Assembly (NCBI GenBank): GCA_930367205.1
Contig: OV884014.1
Location: 76,983,104 to 77,047,103 of the forward strand
DNA: 64,000 bases
Direction of reading: 5' to 3'
From: Acanthosoma haemorrhoidale
Taxonomy: Eukaryota; Arthropoda; Insecta; Hemiptera; Acanthosomatidae
Each line of letters begins with the position of its first letter. Position 1 is the first letter of the stretch. The position numbers were made by a program, and so were the translations under genes. This document shows positions 22,691 to 33,281 of the stretch, piece by piece. The notes under the pieces were generated by a model. The model saw only the letters and a program-made list of their open reading frames with translations, made no database searches and had not been told where the DNA came from.

Positions 22691-23439
22691 AGATATTATT
22701 GAGTCTCCCCGATCTCTCACTGATCTGGTTTTAAGAGGTCAATATTTTAGCTATTTACATGCTGTTGTTTTAAAAAATGGCAGTCAGAGACGAGGATGTT
22801 AAAAAAAAAAAAAAAATGAAAAAAGTATTTTGTACAAAAATACCGAGGAGTTTTTGTTTTTTCAAAATTCAAGTATTGAAGAGACTCTTGTGGAAAACTT
22901 CTCGACACTGTTTCACTTTCTAGGTTTTTAATTTTTTATATATTTTAAAAATACAATTTATTTTATAATTAATGTTTATTTATAAAATAAAAGAATTTGA
23001 TCCAACGGGGAAAGAAGGCGAGGGACAAAGTTAGCCTTATGGCCTAGCATAAAGGGAGAGGCCCTACTTTCAAACAGGGACGGGGCAATAGTCTTGCAAG
23101 TGTGTGTGTCTCTGTGTGTATGTTCCATGGTAATAGCTGTAAAATTATCCAATCCATCTGGAATATTACTCAAATAACTATACAACTCTGGTTTACGAGC
23201 TATATGGTTTGGCCAAGTTACAATAACGAAAATGATGTAACACAAAAAATTAGTTGTGAGCTGTTACAACGAAACAGACATTACAAACATTACAACAAAA
23301 GTCGTTCTCATGTTAGAAGTCAGAAAACACTGAAGGTTTTCTTAATTCTTTGGACTTTATTATTTTGTCCCCAGCACTAAAGCCAGTGCAGAATATTTAA
23401 CTGAGTCCTAGCCGTTTATATTTTAGCTCTTTGGCCGTC

Positions 23440-23600
23440 CCTATGAGTAACTTGGGGACTCGAGGCCGATTCCTAGCACGCCCTAGGATTTTCCTCTGGG
23501 CTAGCTCAGCCTCTTGAGAATAAATGATTAACTTGAATAAAAAATTAGTGAATCCGATTAAGAAAACATAATTTAAGATTTATATACTGTATGTAGAGTT
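23440..23600 (+). repeat. SINE copy sharing the 12.6-kb family tail
   Basis: The stretch agaataaatgattaactt and aaaattagtgaatccgatta aligns with the 3' part of the SINE at 12577-12785. A B-box-like ccgattccta lies upstream at 23468. The copy is diverged. Confidence 0.45.
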
Positions 23601-24156
23601 TAACTGGAGTATAGTGGTAACCACTCAACCACACCTACCAACTAGGGTGACCTTTCGGGAGGCCCTACCTCTTCATGAGTGCTAACGCCACGGATTCTTC
23701 TTTTAGCTATTTACAAGTTCTCTAGTTGTTAAAAAGGCGGTTTTAAGTAACCGCGAAAGTTTAACAAATAAAATAAAACGTCAGTAAATTAACATCCTTT
23801 AATTTCGTTCAATGGTTTTACATAAGTAAACTTTAGTTCGTCTTTGGTGTAAACAAACTTTAGTCTATAAATCATTTTAAATAATAATGGCTAGAACATA
23901 AAAGCTATCGATCTTTGGATAAATTGGTTAGATATAACCAGACCTTTGTTACTAGAGTAGTATATTTTGTAGAAATTTCCAAACTTTAAAACTGCACAAT
24001 TTTTTAATTAGAGTATCCTTGGGTTTTTTTTTGTATTCTGTTCTGGTCTTTGTTAAAGCCCTGTTCCAGCAAGAGACATAACATTTTAACGTTGGAGGTC
24101 TCATTAGATATTGGTTAGACATGAAAAGTTGATTGTTTTATATGGGTGATTAATTA

Positions 24157-24183
24157 TATATATATATACATTGTATATATATA
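24157..24183. repeat. TA-rich simple repeat
   Basis: Two runs of alternating TA are separated by cattg. Similar TA runs occur at 2812-2826 and 63404-63432. Confidence 0.8.
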
Positions 24184-24369
24184 TCACTTCTTGTGACTTT
24201 AATAAGAGAAATTCATGAAAACTGTACAAGTATATTAGCAACATTTTTGCAGCCTCTGCTTACTTGAAGCTCCAAAGACGGTAAAAATAAAGGTAATCCC
24301 TATGACAAATCATTTTTTTGTTATTACAAGTATTAAAAAAGTATAATGATGTACTGGACTAAATTTATT

Positions 24370-24600
24370 AAAAGTGATAGGGCTCACCTTATGAATCATA
24401 AATCTAAAACTAACTTACATCTAACAATAAAAACTTAAACTAAATCTTAACCTAATTTTCCCAGACAGTTTGTTGCCATCGATGCGGGAGGGGTGGTGGG
24501 GTCATAGTGTTAAACACTGGGTTTGTGAGGTACTGCAACGAGTCAAAAAAAATGTGTCTCCGGTGGGTTAATTCACCCACCAGACGGCAAACCAAGCAAC
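24370..24600 (-). mobile_element. Second copy of the same LINE 3' end
   Basis: This copy parallels 22086-22300: ttgccatcgatgcgggag, gttaaacactgggtttgt and gtgtctccggtgggt all have counterparts there in the same order. It keeps only the last coding part and 3' UTR. An A-tailed retroposon copy lies beside it at 24630-24860. Confidence 0.7.
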
Positions 24601-24629
24601 GGGTGCCGGTCGGTGACAAATAATTAAAG

Positions 24630-24860
24630 TTTTTTTTTTCTTTTTTTTTTTCCCTAAGCTCTTTAGTTAGAAATTCAGGATGAGGGAAAAATATAGAATA
24701 TCTAAGTTAATCGGATCCTTATACTAGGAGTACCTGCTTGAAGGTGGTGTGAGAGGATTAAGGGGTGTGGGAAGCCTCGGTGGAGGTTGGTTGTTTTGGT
24801 ACAGTGGTGAGAGTCCACTGGTGGCTGGGCCTAGAGTCTCTCCAGGCATGTAGTGTGTTC
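24630..24860 (-). mobile_element. A-tailed retroposon 3' end, copy 2
   Basis: The minus strand carries gtggactctcaccactgta, cttcccacaccccttaat and caccttcaagcaggtactc, then tttttccctcatcc and an A-rich tail of over 20 bases interrupted by one G. It is the best-preserved minus-strand member of the family at 20.5 and 47.0 kb. Confidence 0.65.
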
Positions 24861-25289
24861 TTATTTAGTCTGATTTCAGTGATGGGTGCCCCTTAGAGAC
24901 TTGTTGTTGGCGGGCCTAGTGCCGTGATGTCTACCATTTCCTCTGCTTTACTCGATCTTGTGAGTTGCCATCGTGCCGGTAGCGGTGGTGGTGTCATGTC
25001 TTTGAGTAGAGGTTTTAGACTGTAGACTGTAGAGTAGTAAAAAAATAATTAAAGTTAATTAAATAACCAATTATTAAAAAATATAAATTTTCCTATCGTA
25101 ACGGGAGTAGAGTATTTTTTAAAAATCTCTTTGTGACTTTATATCAAAAACTCATTAAAGTTGTTTTGCTTGAAATTTTTGGACTTTTCGTCTCATCAGA
25201 GAATCTACCTCCCTTGGACACCAAAGCTGGTAACGATATCGAAAATAAAAATATCTACTGTATCCTTAATACATATTTATATGGGATAT

Positions 25290-25599
25290 TTAATAAAAGT
25301 TGCTACCCTGCCTTCGGCAAGATCCCGTATGCCTGTGCAGCTATTAGCTCCCGCTGTCCTCTGTGCTCCTGATACTGGATAGAGAGGGGCTACCTGCTGG
25401 CTGCTGCTGCGCTACTCGCCATCGTTCATTAATAATTAATTTATTTAATAAAAGTTGCTACCCTGCCTTTGGCAAGATCCCGTATGCCTGTGCAGCTATT
25501 AGCTCCCGCTGTCCTCTGTGCTCCTGATACTGGACAGAGAGGGGCTACCTGCTGGCTGCTGCGCTACTCGCCATCGTTCATTAATAATTAATTTATTTA
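25290..25599. repeat. Tandem duplication, two units of 155 bp
   Basis: Unit 1 is 25290-25444 and unit 2 is 25445-25599. They differ at a few bases and by one ctg triplet near the end of the GC-rich part. The unit is GC-rich in the middle (agctcccgctgtcctctg) and AT-rich at its end (attaataattaatttattt). The near identity suggests a recent event. I recognise no gene in it. Confidence 0.9.
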
Positions 25600-25944
25600 T
25601 TATTTTACTTTTTCTTTGTTCGTATTTTCGATCCGGATCAGGTTAGTCGATGGTAGAACCTAGATGTGATATGTGTTATAGTTATGTATAAAGACAGCAG
25701 CATCGATGATACTATTGTCCGATATTTAAAATATATTTTTTAAGTACAAGTAATTTTAAAAGTACAGTAAGTACTTATATATATACTTATTATCCCATAT
25801 CTTGAGATTAATAGAGGGGGGGGTGATCCGGATTTGGTAGAGTGGCGTAATAAATAGCTGATTCATCCTATCAATGTTCTCCCAATACTCTAGAGGATTT
25901 TCGAGAAAATCCTTATTAAATGTCTTCTTCCCCATTATTTTCTA

Positions 25945-26047
25945 CCGACATCAGTTTAGCTTCTGCTTCCAACATTCATTCCACAGATCAGTAGAGGATT
26001 CGTGCAGTCCTCCATATTCCTCAGCCCCTGGGAGTCATTTCTGCGCT
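25945..26047. repeat. Direct repeat, left copy (partner 26910-27012)
   Basis: About 103 bases, from ccgacatcagtttagcttct to gggagtcatttctgc, recur 965 bases downstream with few mismatches. Such a pair could be terminal repeats of a degraded element or a local duplication. The sequence between them shows no reverse transcriptase or transposase. Confidence 0.75.
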
Positions 26048-26909
26048 TGACGTCTATTTAAATTTATAAAATGTTAATTCCCACTATAGTTTCTATTAGA
26101 TAATTAATTCTCATTTTAAAAATGGCAAAAGTGATTTCGTGAGAAAAATAAAGAAAGATTATCAAGAGATACTTGTGGGATTCTGTATGTTTCATAAATA
26201 ATAATAAATGCATATTATTATCATATTTATTAAGTATACAAAACATACTTTTGTTTTCTATATCATTTCAAGCTGTGGTGTTGGGAAGACAAGGAAACAA
26301 ATATTTCATCAGCCCATACTGCCATATTCAACTAATAGCGTAAAATATTACGCTTAAAATCATATATCACAATGAAGTACCAAATATTTAAAATAATAGA
26401 TGATCATATACATATATGTACACTTATTTCCAAGCGTCAGCCGGTCATGTCCAAGTCAGCCCCCGGTTCTAGATTACTGATTAAAACTTCTTTTAAATTA
26501 TTTTCAACTCCTGGTAGTATATATATGCTTTTATAATAGAAAATATTCCCACCTTGGGAAAATCCTGGTTGGGCTTTTTTGCAGTTGTTCTCTAACGGTA
26601 CTCTTCAGAATTAAAATCTCTTACGCACCCTTCACACTAGCTTTTCGCAGACCCGAGATCTCACGCAGTGCAACGACCTGACTGTATGTAGGAGATGCCC
26701 CATGCGGTGTTAAAAGCACCGGTGAGCTTTTGTGAGTATTATCGGAGGACCCGACAGAAACATACTGACTAGTTCATCCAAGAATTCTACAATTTTTTTT
26801 ATAGTATAAAATATTTTTTTTTTAAATTTTAACTGACTAAAATTTGTTTATATTATATACGAAATATGACAAAAAAAAAAAACCACCCGAAAAAAGAGCG
26901 AAAAACCCA

Positions 26910-27012
26910 CCGACATCAGTTAAGCTTCTGCTTCCAACATTGATTCCACAGAGCAGTAGAGGATGCGTGCAGTCGTCCATATTCCTCAGCCCCTGGGAGT
27001 CATTTCTGCACT
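26910..27012. repeat. Direct repeat, right copy (partner 25945-26047)
   Basis: Carries the same blocks as the left copy: gcttctgcttccaacatt, cagtagaggat and cctcagcccctgggagtc. The flanks outside the two copies do not match each other. Confidence 0.75.
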
Positions 27013-27524
27013 TTTGCGTTTCTACATGTGGCTCAGGTATTTAACCTTATACTCTGCTTGCTCTCCGAATTCAAAACTATCGTTCCAAAACATATTTCCT
27101 TCTTATATCGTGGTTCAGAATATTCAAACCACTTTTCAGTCGTGGTTTGAGTTCCTCTTCTCTGTGCTGCTGACCTACCACTTCTGACTTCTTTCTAGCC
27201 ACCATTGCTGATGACACAACTGTCGTTTCATCCCACCAAGACCCCCTACATTGTACTCCATAAAATACAAATTACTCCACATACTACCTGATATTATGCA
27301 GTGTCAAAAATATAACCTGTGTGATCCTGGGCTTGGTTGAATGTCTTTAAAATTTCAGAAGTTGTAATGTGGAGGCTCTTTTTGCAGATTCTACTAATTC
27401 CCCTTTTCCTTTAAATGTTTGAAATACAATGAAGACCTCTTAGTGACTCGAGTTCCTCTTATTAAAAACATTGCTGCTCGACCAACCCTAAGACTAAGGA
27501 TAGCTGGACACACTCGGAGACGAG

Positions 27525-27690
27525 ATGATGAAGAAAGTGCTCCGAGGAGGGGATGAGAAAGCTGAAGAGAGGTCGGCCTACTTGAGTCAGTTGCTGCCGC
27601 TCTGTACCACCGTTCGTATCTCCGCCCTCTTCGCATGTTCTTGTTCTCCGGTGTCGTTCCAGGCCGGTCTGAGGATTATCACTGAGTCAG
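27525..27690 (+). other. Possible exon with a strong splice donor, or a LINE scrap
   Basis: An open frame from an ATG at 27525 runs to gagtcag followed by GTGAGT at 27691, a strong donor. Inside it, ctccggtgtcgttccag at 27645-27661 is a good acceptor, so a 29-base exon 27662-27690 is also possible. The area is GC-richer than its surroundings. An overlapping frame encodes LRLRIAGHTRRRDDEE (about 27499-27546), which resembles the C-terminal AGH..R.DD block of RTE-type LINEs. The two readings compete and neither is certain. Confidence 0.22.
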
Positions 27691-27749
27691 GTGAGTCTGT
27701 CTGTATGTTCGCATGTTACTGCCTTCTGTACAACGGTACAAAGTTTTGA

Positions 27750-29640
27750 GAGTTAATTTTTTTTTTTTTTCCATTAATTTGTGTAACTGTTATGTGTTTT
27801 TTTCAATTGAAATATAAATGAAATCTACATATAAAAATACTACAATACATGTTTAAAATTAAATATAACAAAACATTAAGTGATCGGGACATAAAGATCT
27901 AGATTCCCGCTCCTTCTTTTTATCTTAAATGTGAACTGTTTCACACTATTGTGTACTGTTTGCTTTGTCATTTAACGATGAAAGCATATCTTTTAACCTA
28001 TAACGGTTTCTTCGAACTCAAAGATGTTTACTTGATGTGTAAGACCGACGCCGGAGGAGTGGTGTCCAGCGCGTCCCGAAATGCAAATATAAAAAAGTAC
28101 ATATTAGACGGGTTTTTGCAATAATTTTCGATGGCATCAGAAGATAAGTTGTCAAATTAACCTTTAGTTATCAATGATTGTCCTGAATCGTGTTATTCTT
28201 TTCCCATGTATGATTGCTCCGAACTAAGAAGAAGGCAGAGCCTTGATTAATACTGAGCCGAGAATTCTACTGGTGCTCTCGCATGAAAAATGGTCCAGGA
28301 TGTGGAAGATCTGGATACAGATGACAAGTTCACCGCCTTTTGAAATAGTATGCGGTGATATTTATGAATACTGACATTCTCTTGTTGTTTCTTCAGATCT
28401 GGATTATGTAAATGGATTATATATCTTCGAATGAAGGCGCTCGGTTACACTGCACGAGGAACATTACCGCCGACCCCGAAGGTTAGGGAATTCACTTTTA
28501 GCCTGTGCGTGTATTCTGATAACCACCTGTAAGAAAATGATGACATCTAAAATGTAATATATATAAGGTTTCTTTTGGCTATTAAAACCACACTTCATTC
28601 TGGTTTTTATGCTTTCTCCACTCACTTATCAGAAGTTAGTGAAGATTTATTGTTTTACTCATAGTTGAATGCACATTAAATATGTTTAATACTTACTTTT
28701 TTTTTTTTTTATTGAAACTTTTATAAACCGAGATGTTTTAACTAGCGAAATGAAGTATTCTTGTGCAAAAATACTAAGAGGGTTTTTAAAAAAATGGCGA
28801 TACTTCTGGACATAGGATTTAACAAATGAAACACCTGTTTCACCACGGCTTTATTGATGCCCGAACGTTTTCGACGAACTATGCTGTCATTCTTGAGGGT
28901 TCTTGCTGACAGTAGCTATAGCATTCGCCGGCTTGGCCCAATCAGCCAGAGAGACTGAAGGTGTATTATTTCTTGATACATATACACTCCACACCATCGG
29001 ATTTCTGATTTTGACTCAGAAAGAAGAAGTTGATGGCTCGCGACGATGGTCTTACTAAGGGATAACCACGGATACAAGGGACCGATGAAGTACTTTGAAT
29101 AGTCACCCTCAATGAAAGTGTGCTATACTCACCACAATCGAACCAGTAATTTTCTCTAATGTGTAGTTTCACACAGTTCCCTCTCTCTCTATCTCCCATC
29201 TCATTAGTGAGAGGGAGTCTTGTCATTCGCTTCACACTTGCTATGGTACTTAGAATGCTGTGTACAAAACATGCCATCTAATTAATTTTTTATTTGTGGG
29301 GAATCTTAGGTATTCGGCTATCAAAAAAGGGGGGTGGATCTGTGGAAGATATTGAGTCTGGTATGCAAAATCAAAAGTTATGTTTTATTAGCTGCTAAAG
29401 CTTTCTTAAGATTAGATTGATCTTCATCATTCCAGATCGATTATATTCACCACCGATGTAAAAGTATATATACTATTTTAAGCAGTACTACAGTTTTGTT
29501 ACTTTTTTTGGGGGGGGGACGCTCATTAGCCAAAACTACTTTTAAGTAGTCACTTTATAAACCAGTACTCTATGATATTCACTATAAACAAAATGCTGGT
29601 TGCATTGGAGGTAATCACAAGGCCACCTCCGCCTTAGGCG
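27750..29640. other. No gene or named repeat seen
   Basis: AT-rich DNA with a T10-G10 style homopolymer junction at 29502-29518. The 103-codon minus-strand frame at 28966-29277 has no motif that I recognise. Splice-like sequences occur without coding support. Confidence 0.4.
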
Positions 29641-29649
29641 TGTTAGGAT

Positions 29650-29786
29650 GAGATAGGAGTATAGCCAGGGAGGCAGCAATGGAAGTTCTTGTAGCGGGAG
29701 GTGGCTAGGTCTTGGATGAATGGCACGATGAGATCAGCGTCAAGGGTACGCTTGTTGATGTAGAAGGGAGCGAGAATTGGCTCATA
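29650..29786 (-). pseudogene. Jockey-like LINE, extreme C-terminus
   Basis: On the minus strand, APFYINKRTLDADLIVPFIQ then DLATSRYKNFHCCLPGYTP and a stop. The pattern (P.Y..N..L..DL..P....I) matches the C-terminal conserved block of Jockey-superfamily ORF2, and the same block appears as APLYVRNYTLQTDIEIPYV at 54.99 kb. Only the last 40 or so residues remain. It belongs to a different lineage from the copy at 22 kb, judging from the 3' end. Confidence 0.6.
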
Positions 29787-31103
29787 TACAAAACGAATAA
29801 ATTACAAGTTTTTTAAAACATATTTTTGAATACATGCCAAGTGAATTTTCGGTATATTAATTGCATTCCTTCATCCTCATTCTGGCCAAAATGCTAAAAC
29901 ATGAAAGAAACATTCAAGCCTTGTCAATTAAGGGTAGCAAAGGTTACGAAAACTATTTAATTGACAGTTTTAATGGACATTATATACAGACCATTAAACT
30001 TCCAACAAGGATAACAATATTAATCAAGAAAAATTTAATTTCATATCTTTCTAAATTCGAGAGGAAAATATTTGTTTTTTAATTACTACTTATTAGATTA
30101 ATGATCCATTGCTGTTGTATATATTTAGCATCGGCGGAGCATCAAACATGCTTGTCTCTACCTCTGTTTGTCTTCCGTGCAAATTGCGTGTAAAGTTGCG
30201 AACATGTTAGTTAAAGATAAAGGATTCTGGTAAAAACACAAAACAAATAAACCCCGTACGAGGTTTGTTTTCAACTCATAAATGATTTATTAGCTTACGC
30301 TCATGCGGTATGAGCAGCAGATAAAACGTGAACGACTTGTTATGATTCTTGTAACCGGAGAAGACCACCGCCGCACTGGCCGCAAGAAGTTGATGACCGT
30401 GTGTTTAACAGTTGACAAGCACGCGAACTTTCCCGTCCCTATTTGTACACGAGGAAGTAACATGAGCTAAGTGGATGTTAAACCAACCGCTTAACTACCT
30501 TTAGCGGACTATACCGCTAGAAAGTATTCTAATTTGTCTGACTTTTTTTAAATATTTTTTTTATCTAGCCTATAACGATGTGGAAATCTGTTATCAAGCC
30601 ATTAAGCTTCTTCTGCTTATTAATTCATCAAAGTCTCTAAATATTGATAGGATGAACTGTCAAGTTATGATTCAATGTGCGCCTGAACATTTAACGTACG
30701 AGTACGAAGGAAGAGGCTCTACTTTTAAGCAGGTTCGGGACATCCGTAGGCTCTTAGATCTTGGTCGTAAAGATGATTGAATGCGTCTGAAAATTCAAAG
30801 TTATATCCCTTCTTAACACTTCGAAATAAGCTGAATATGTTTTGGTGAGAAAAAAAAATAACATAAAAAAGCGGTAAATGTCACTTATTGTTGTGATGTA
30901 CTTTACATCCCACTAGTATTAATTAACCCCCTAAAAAATATACAGACAGGATTAAAATTTAAAAAAACTGAAATTGATATAAAATTATTATATAATTGAG
31001 ATATGAGTGACTCCTTTCAATGCATGTACTCACTTTAAGTAGTTATTATAATAAAACTAACATCATAATTTTATTGCTAAAAATTTATGCCAAGTAAATG
31101 GGG

Positions 31104-31215
31104 ACTAGGTGATGGGACTTGCCTCCGTATTACATAAGGGATCGGGACCCAAACCTGGAACCTCCCCAATAGCTGGTCGGGTGCACAACCAACTTGCGAG
31201 AGTTGAGCTATAGAA
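31104..31215 (-). repeat. tRNA-derived SINE with a LINE-type 3' tail
   Basis: The minus strand begins agctcaactctcgcaagttg (A-box region), continues gtgcacccgaccagctattg and has the B box ggtttgggtcccgatccc. It then ends caagtcccatcacctagtcc. That last block is nearly the same as the 3' end of the LINE copies at 22086 and 24378 (gagccccatcacctagtcc). A second tRNA-like head, gctcacttggtaaagcac, lies on the plus strand at 31252-31271. The head resembles a lysine-type tRNA but is too diverged to be a gene. Confidence 0.65.
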
Positions 31216-31879
31216 AGTTCATATTGGCAAAGTGCTCATGCATATAGGACAAGCTCACTTGGTAAAGCACCCGACCGGATATTGGGCTTGTTATTATTAA
31301 TAATTAGTTACATTTTAATTTACAGCTTGGTACTTAGGATATGAAGCTCTGAAACATTACCATGGGGTACCACCACACTGCAAAAATAATTTTAAGTATC
31401 AGTGGCTACCAAGAATAAGTGATTAAGTAGACCAACCTCAAAACCTTCATACACGATTTGGTAGGACCCACACCCTGACATGTGGGACTGAGTTGCCTCC
31501 TAGGCCCCGGCCGGTTCCAAAGAAGGATCTGATCTCGTCCTTGTACTCCCATCGCTGGGCCTCTGAAAATGAGTTTGAGTGTACAAACAACGGCGTTTTT
31601 ATTGTACAAACCAAACAAGGATTTTTTCGTCCCTTGCAGAAAAGAAGAATCCCCCCCCCCTACCAATCTCGTTCTTAATGGTGCAAAATGAGTTAATTTT
31701 TATCACTCTTTCAGCTCGTCTGCATCAATTAAAATTGTTCTTTTCTTCAAAAATAATTCAACTCTTTACAATGATGGAATAGTTTTATCACAATCGTTTA
31801 ATTGACATCTCAAGCGGGGCAGCACTTGTACTTCTTTCACTTTCTACATAATTTCGCTTATAATTACTACGGCCGAAAG

Positions 31880-32345
31880 ACTAATCATTAAATCGTAAAC
31901 GGACTGACTCTGATATACCGTGAATGTTTGCAAACTCGTTGGGCACCAGACAGACATATTCCTTCCTTCGGGGTACCCCGAAGGAAGAGTGATCGGTACC
32001 CGCCTTAAGTAGGTGGTGTGTTGTGGTAACTATTACCGCTCCCGGTGCTCTGCCGGCCGTGAAGTCACTCCCTACTTGAGGGAGTACTCGTACGAATACG
32101 ACTGTACACAATTATCCTTTAAAGGACACCCCGACCGGACAGGGACAGTCGGTGGAGGCGCGTGTGCCAGATAGAATGTAGAGTATAAAAGAAAGCAGGA
32201 GCTCTCCAATTAATTCAGGAGAATTAGCGGAGCAAGAAAGCAAACCAGGATCTCTTCCTTGCTGCGCCGAACATCGAGGGACCTTATCTGCCTGTCCGTC
32301 TGTCTAAGTACCGGAGAAGCGGGCTAGACAAACCTGCCAATTATT
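31880..32345 (+). other. GC-rich island with TATA box; possible solo LTR or promoter
   Basis: This 460-base patch is clearly richer in G and C than its flanks. It has a 26-bp palindrome at 31962-31987, gagtataaaagaaagcagg (TATA box) at 32172-32190 and ggagctctccaattaattc downstream. TATA followed by a short transcribed region is typical of the U3-R part of an LTR. I could not fix TG...CA ends, a target duplication, a primer site or any gag-pol, so a host promoter remains possible. Confidence 0.3.
31962..31987. repeat. Perfect 26-bp palindrome
   Basis: Arms of 13 bases (cttccttcggggt and its complement) meet without a spacer, centred between 31974 and 31975. It could form a cruciform or bind a dimeric factor. 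Confidence 0.9.
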
Positions 32346-33068
32346 CCATACTATATCTCAGTTGAAATTGGAACAACTCCATCTTATGCTTTCAGAAAAT
32401 TATATAGAATAATTCATTAGTCATTAGTTGTTCCATTATTTTTGTAATTAATTATCATCCAAAAGAAAATCAAAATCAAAACCCGGGCCTTGGACCAGCG
32501 ACTTCCTCATTAAGCCTCATAATATATGGAGGTATACCATAGGTAGTAAGTAATATGAAATGAAATAAAATTGGGTTAATATAATGAGATCGTCTCTGCC
32601 CATTTTCAATCTCTTTAAACTCAATAGAAATACTTCGAATTTTGCAGAACGAACCCTAACGGTCAAGTTCAGCTCAAGTATGGATTTCGCATGGTCATGA
32701 CCTGTGACCATAATAACTCATGGTTATTAACTTAGACTCTGATCTGTGTGACTTGGCAAAGCTAGACTGCTGGATATTTGCTACATATAATTTTTTTGTG
32801 TGTGCTCCTTGGGTTATTTTTTTAAAAAAAAATAACATATACAATATAGCTCAGGGAGCTGGAGAATATATATATATTTTACCTTTCATGTTTCAGATCG
32901 ATTGGGGAATTTAGTTACCACAAACAGACATACAGACAGACGAAATACTTGACCCTTACCTTTTTCAAAGTAGAGCCTCCACTTTCAGGCGTTTTTTAAA
33001 ACTAAAGTTGTATATTGTAAAATTTTCGAAATACCGTTTCTTAATATGCTCGTGTCTACCAGGAATGA

Positions 33069-33074
33069 TTTATT
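33069..33074 (-). promoter_or_regulatory. Possible poly(A) signal for the candidate exon at 33128
   Basis: AATAAA on the minus strand, 54 bases past the TGA. Such motifs are frequent in AT-rich DNA, so it only adds weight to the exon call. Confidence 0.35.
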
Positions 33075-33127
33075 GCATTATCCATAACATTTCGCATTTA
33101 AGTTTTAAGAAAGAGTGGATTCTTACG

Positions 33128-33278
33128 TCATAGTTTGCCTTTGGCCCTCATCGGATGTAGCGGTGCAGGTATCTGTTGTGGTATGTTGTCACCAATATTC
33201 TCAGGTAGATCAGTGAACCTGTCGCAAACCTCTGTGGTTTGGTAAACACACTTATCCAGGGCGGCCGAAAACATTGCA
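33128..33278 (-). CDS. Candidate terminal exon of an unidentified minus-strand gene
   Basis: After an acceptor (cataatacag) the minus strand encodes AMFSAALDKCVYQTTEVCDR, then FTDLPENIGDNIPQQIPAPL and a short basic end MRAKGKL before TGA. Codon choice is balanced and looks coding, unlike the AT-rich surroundings. AATAAA on the minus strand lies at 33069-33074, about 55 bases after the stop. The exon would begin with one base completing a codon. I found no partner exon and do not recognise the protein. It could instead be a stand-alone 48-codon ORF. Confidence 0.38.
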
Positions 33279-33281
33279 CTG

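Larger units (their letters stand above)
22691..24369. other. Repeat debris, no gene seen
   Basis: Contains a purine/pyrimidine-rich patch at 23.0-23.1 kb with the recurrent motif ggccctactttcaaacag, and a SINE tail at 23440-23600. A tRNA-like head on the minus strand (ggtgtggttgagtggttac) lies near 23610-23650. TA repeats (24157-24183) close the stretch. Open frames here have no recognisable motifs. Confidence 0.4.

Noticed and set aside
28966..29277. 103-codon minus-strand open frame
   Set aside because: No recognisable domain and no splice or poly(A) context.
31104..31280. Functional tRNA genes
   Set aside because: A and B boxes are present, but acceptor and anticodon stems do not pair and a LINE-type tail is attached, so these are SINE heads. 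The same applies at 4.9, 12.6, 34.6, 49.7 and 50.7 kb.
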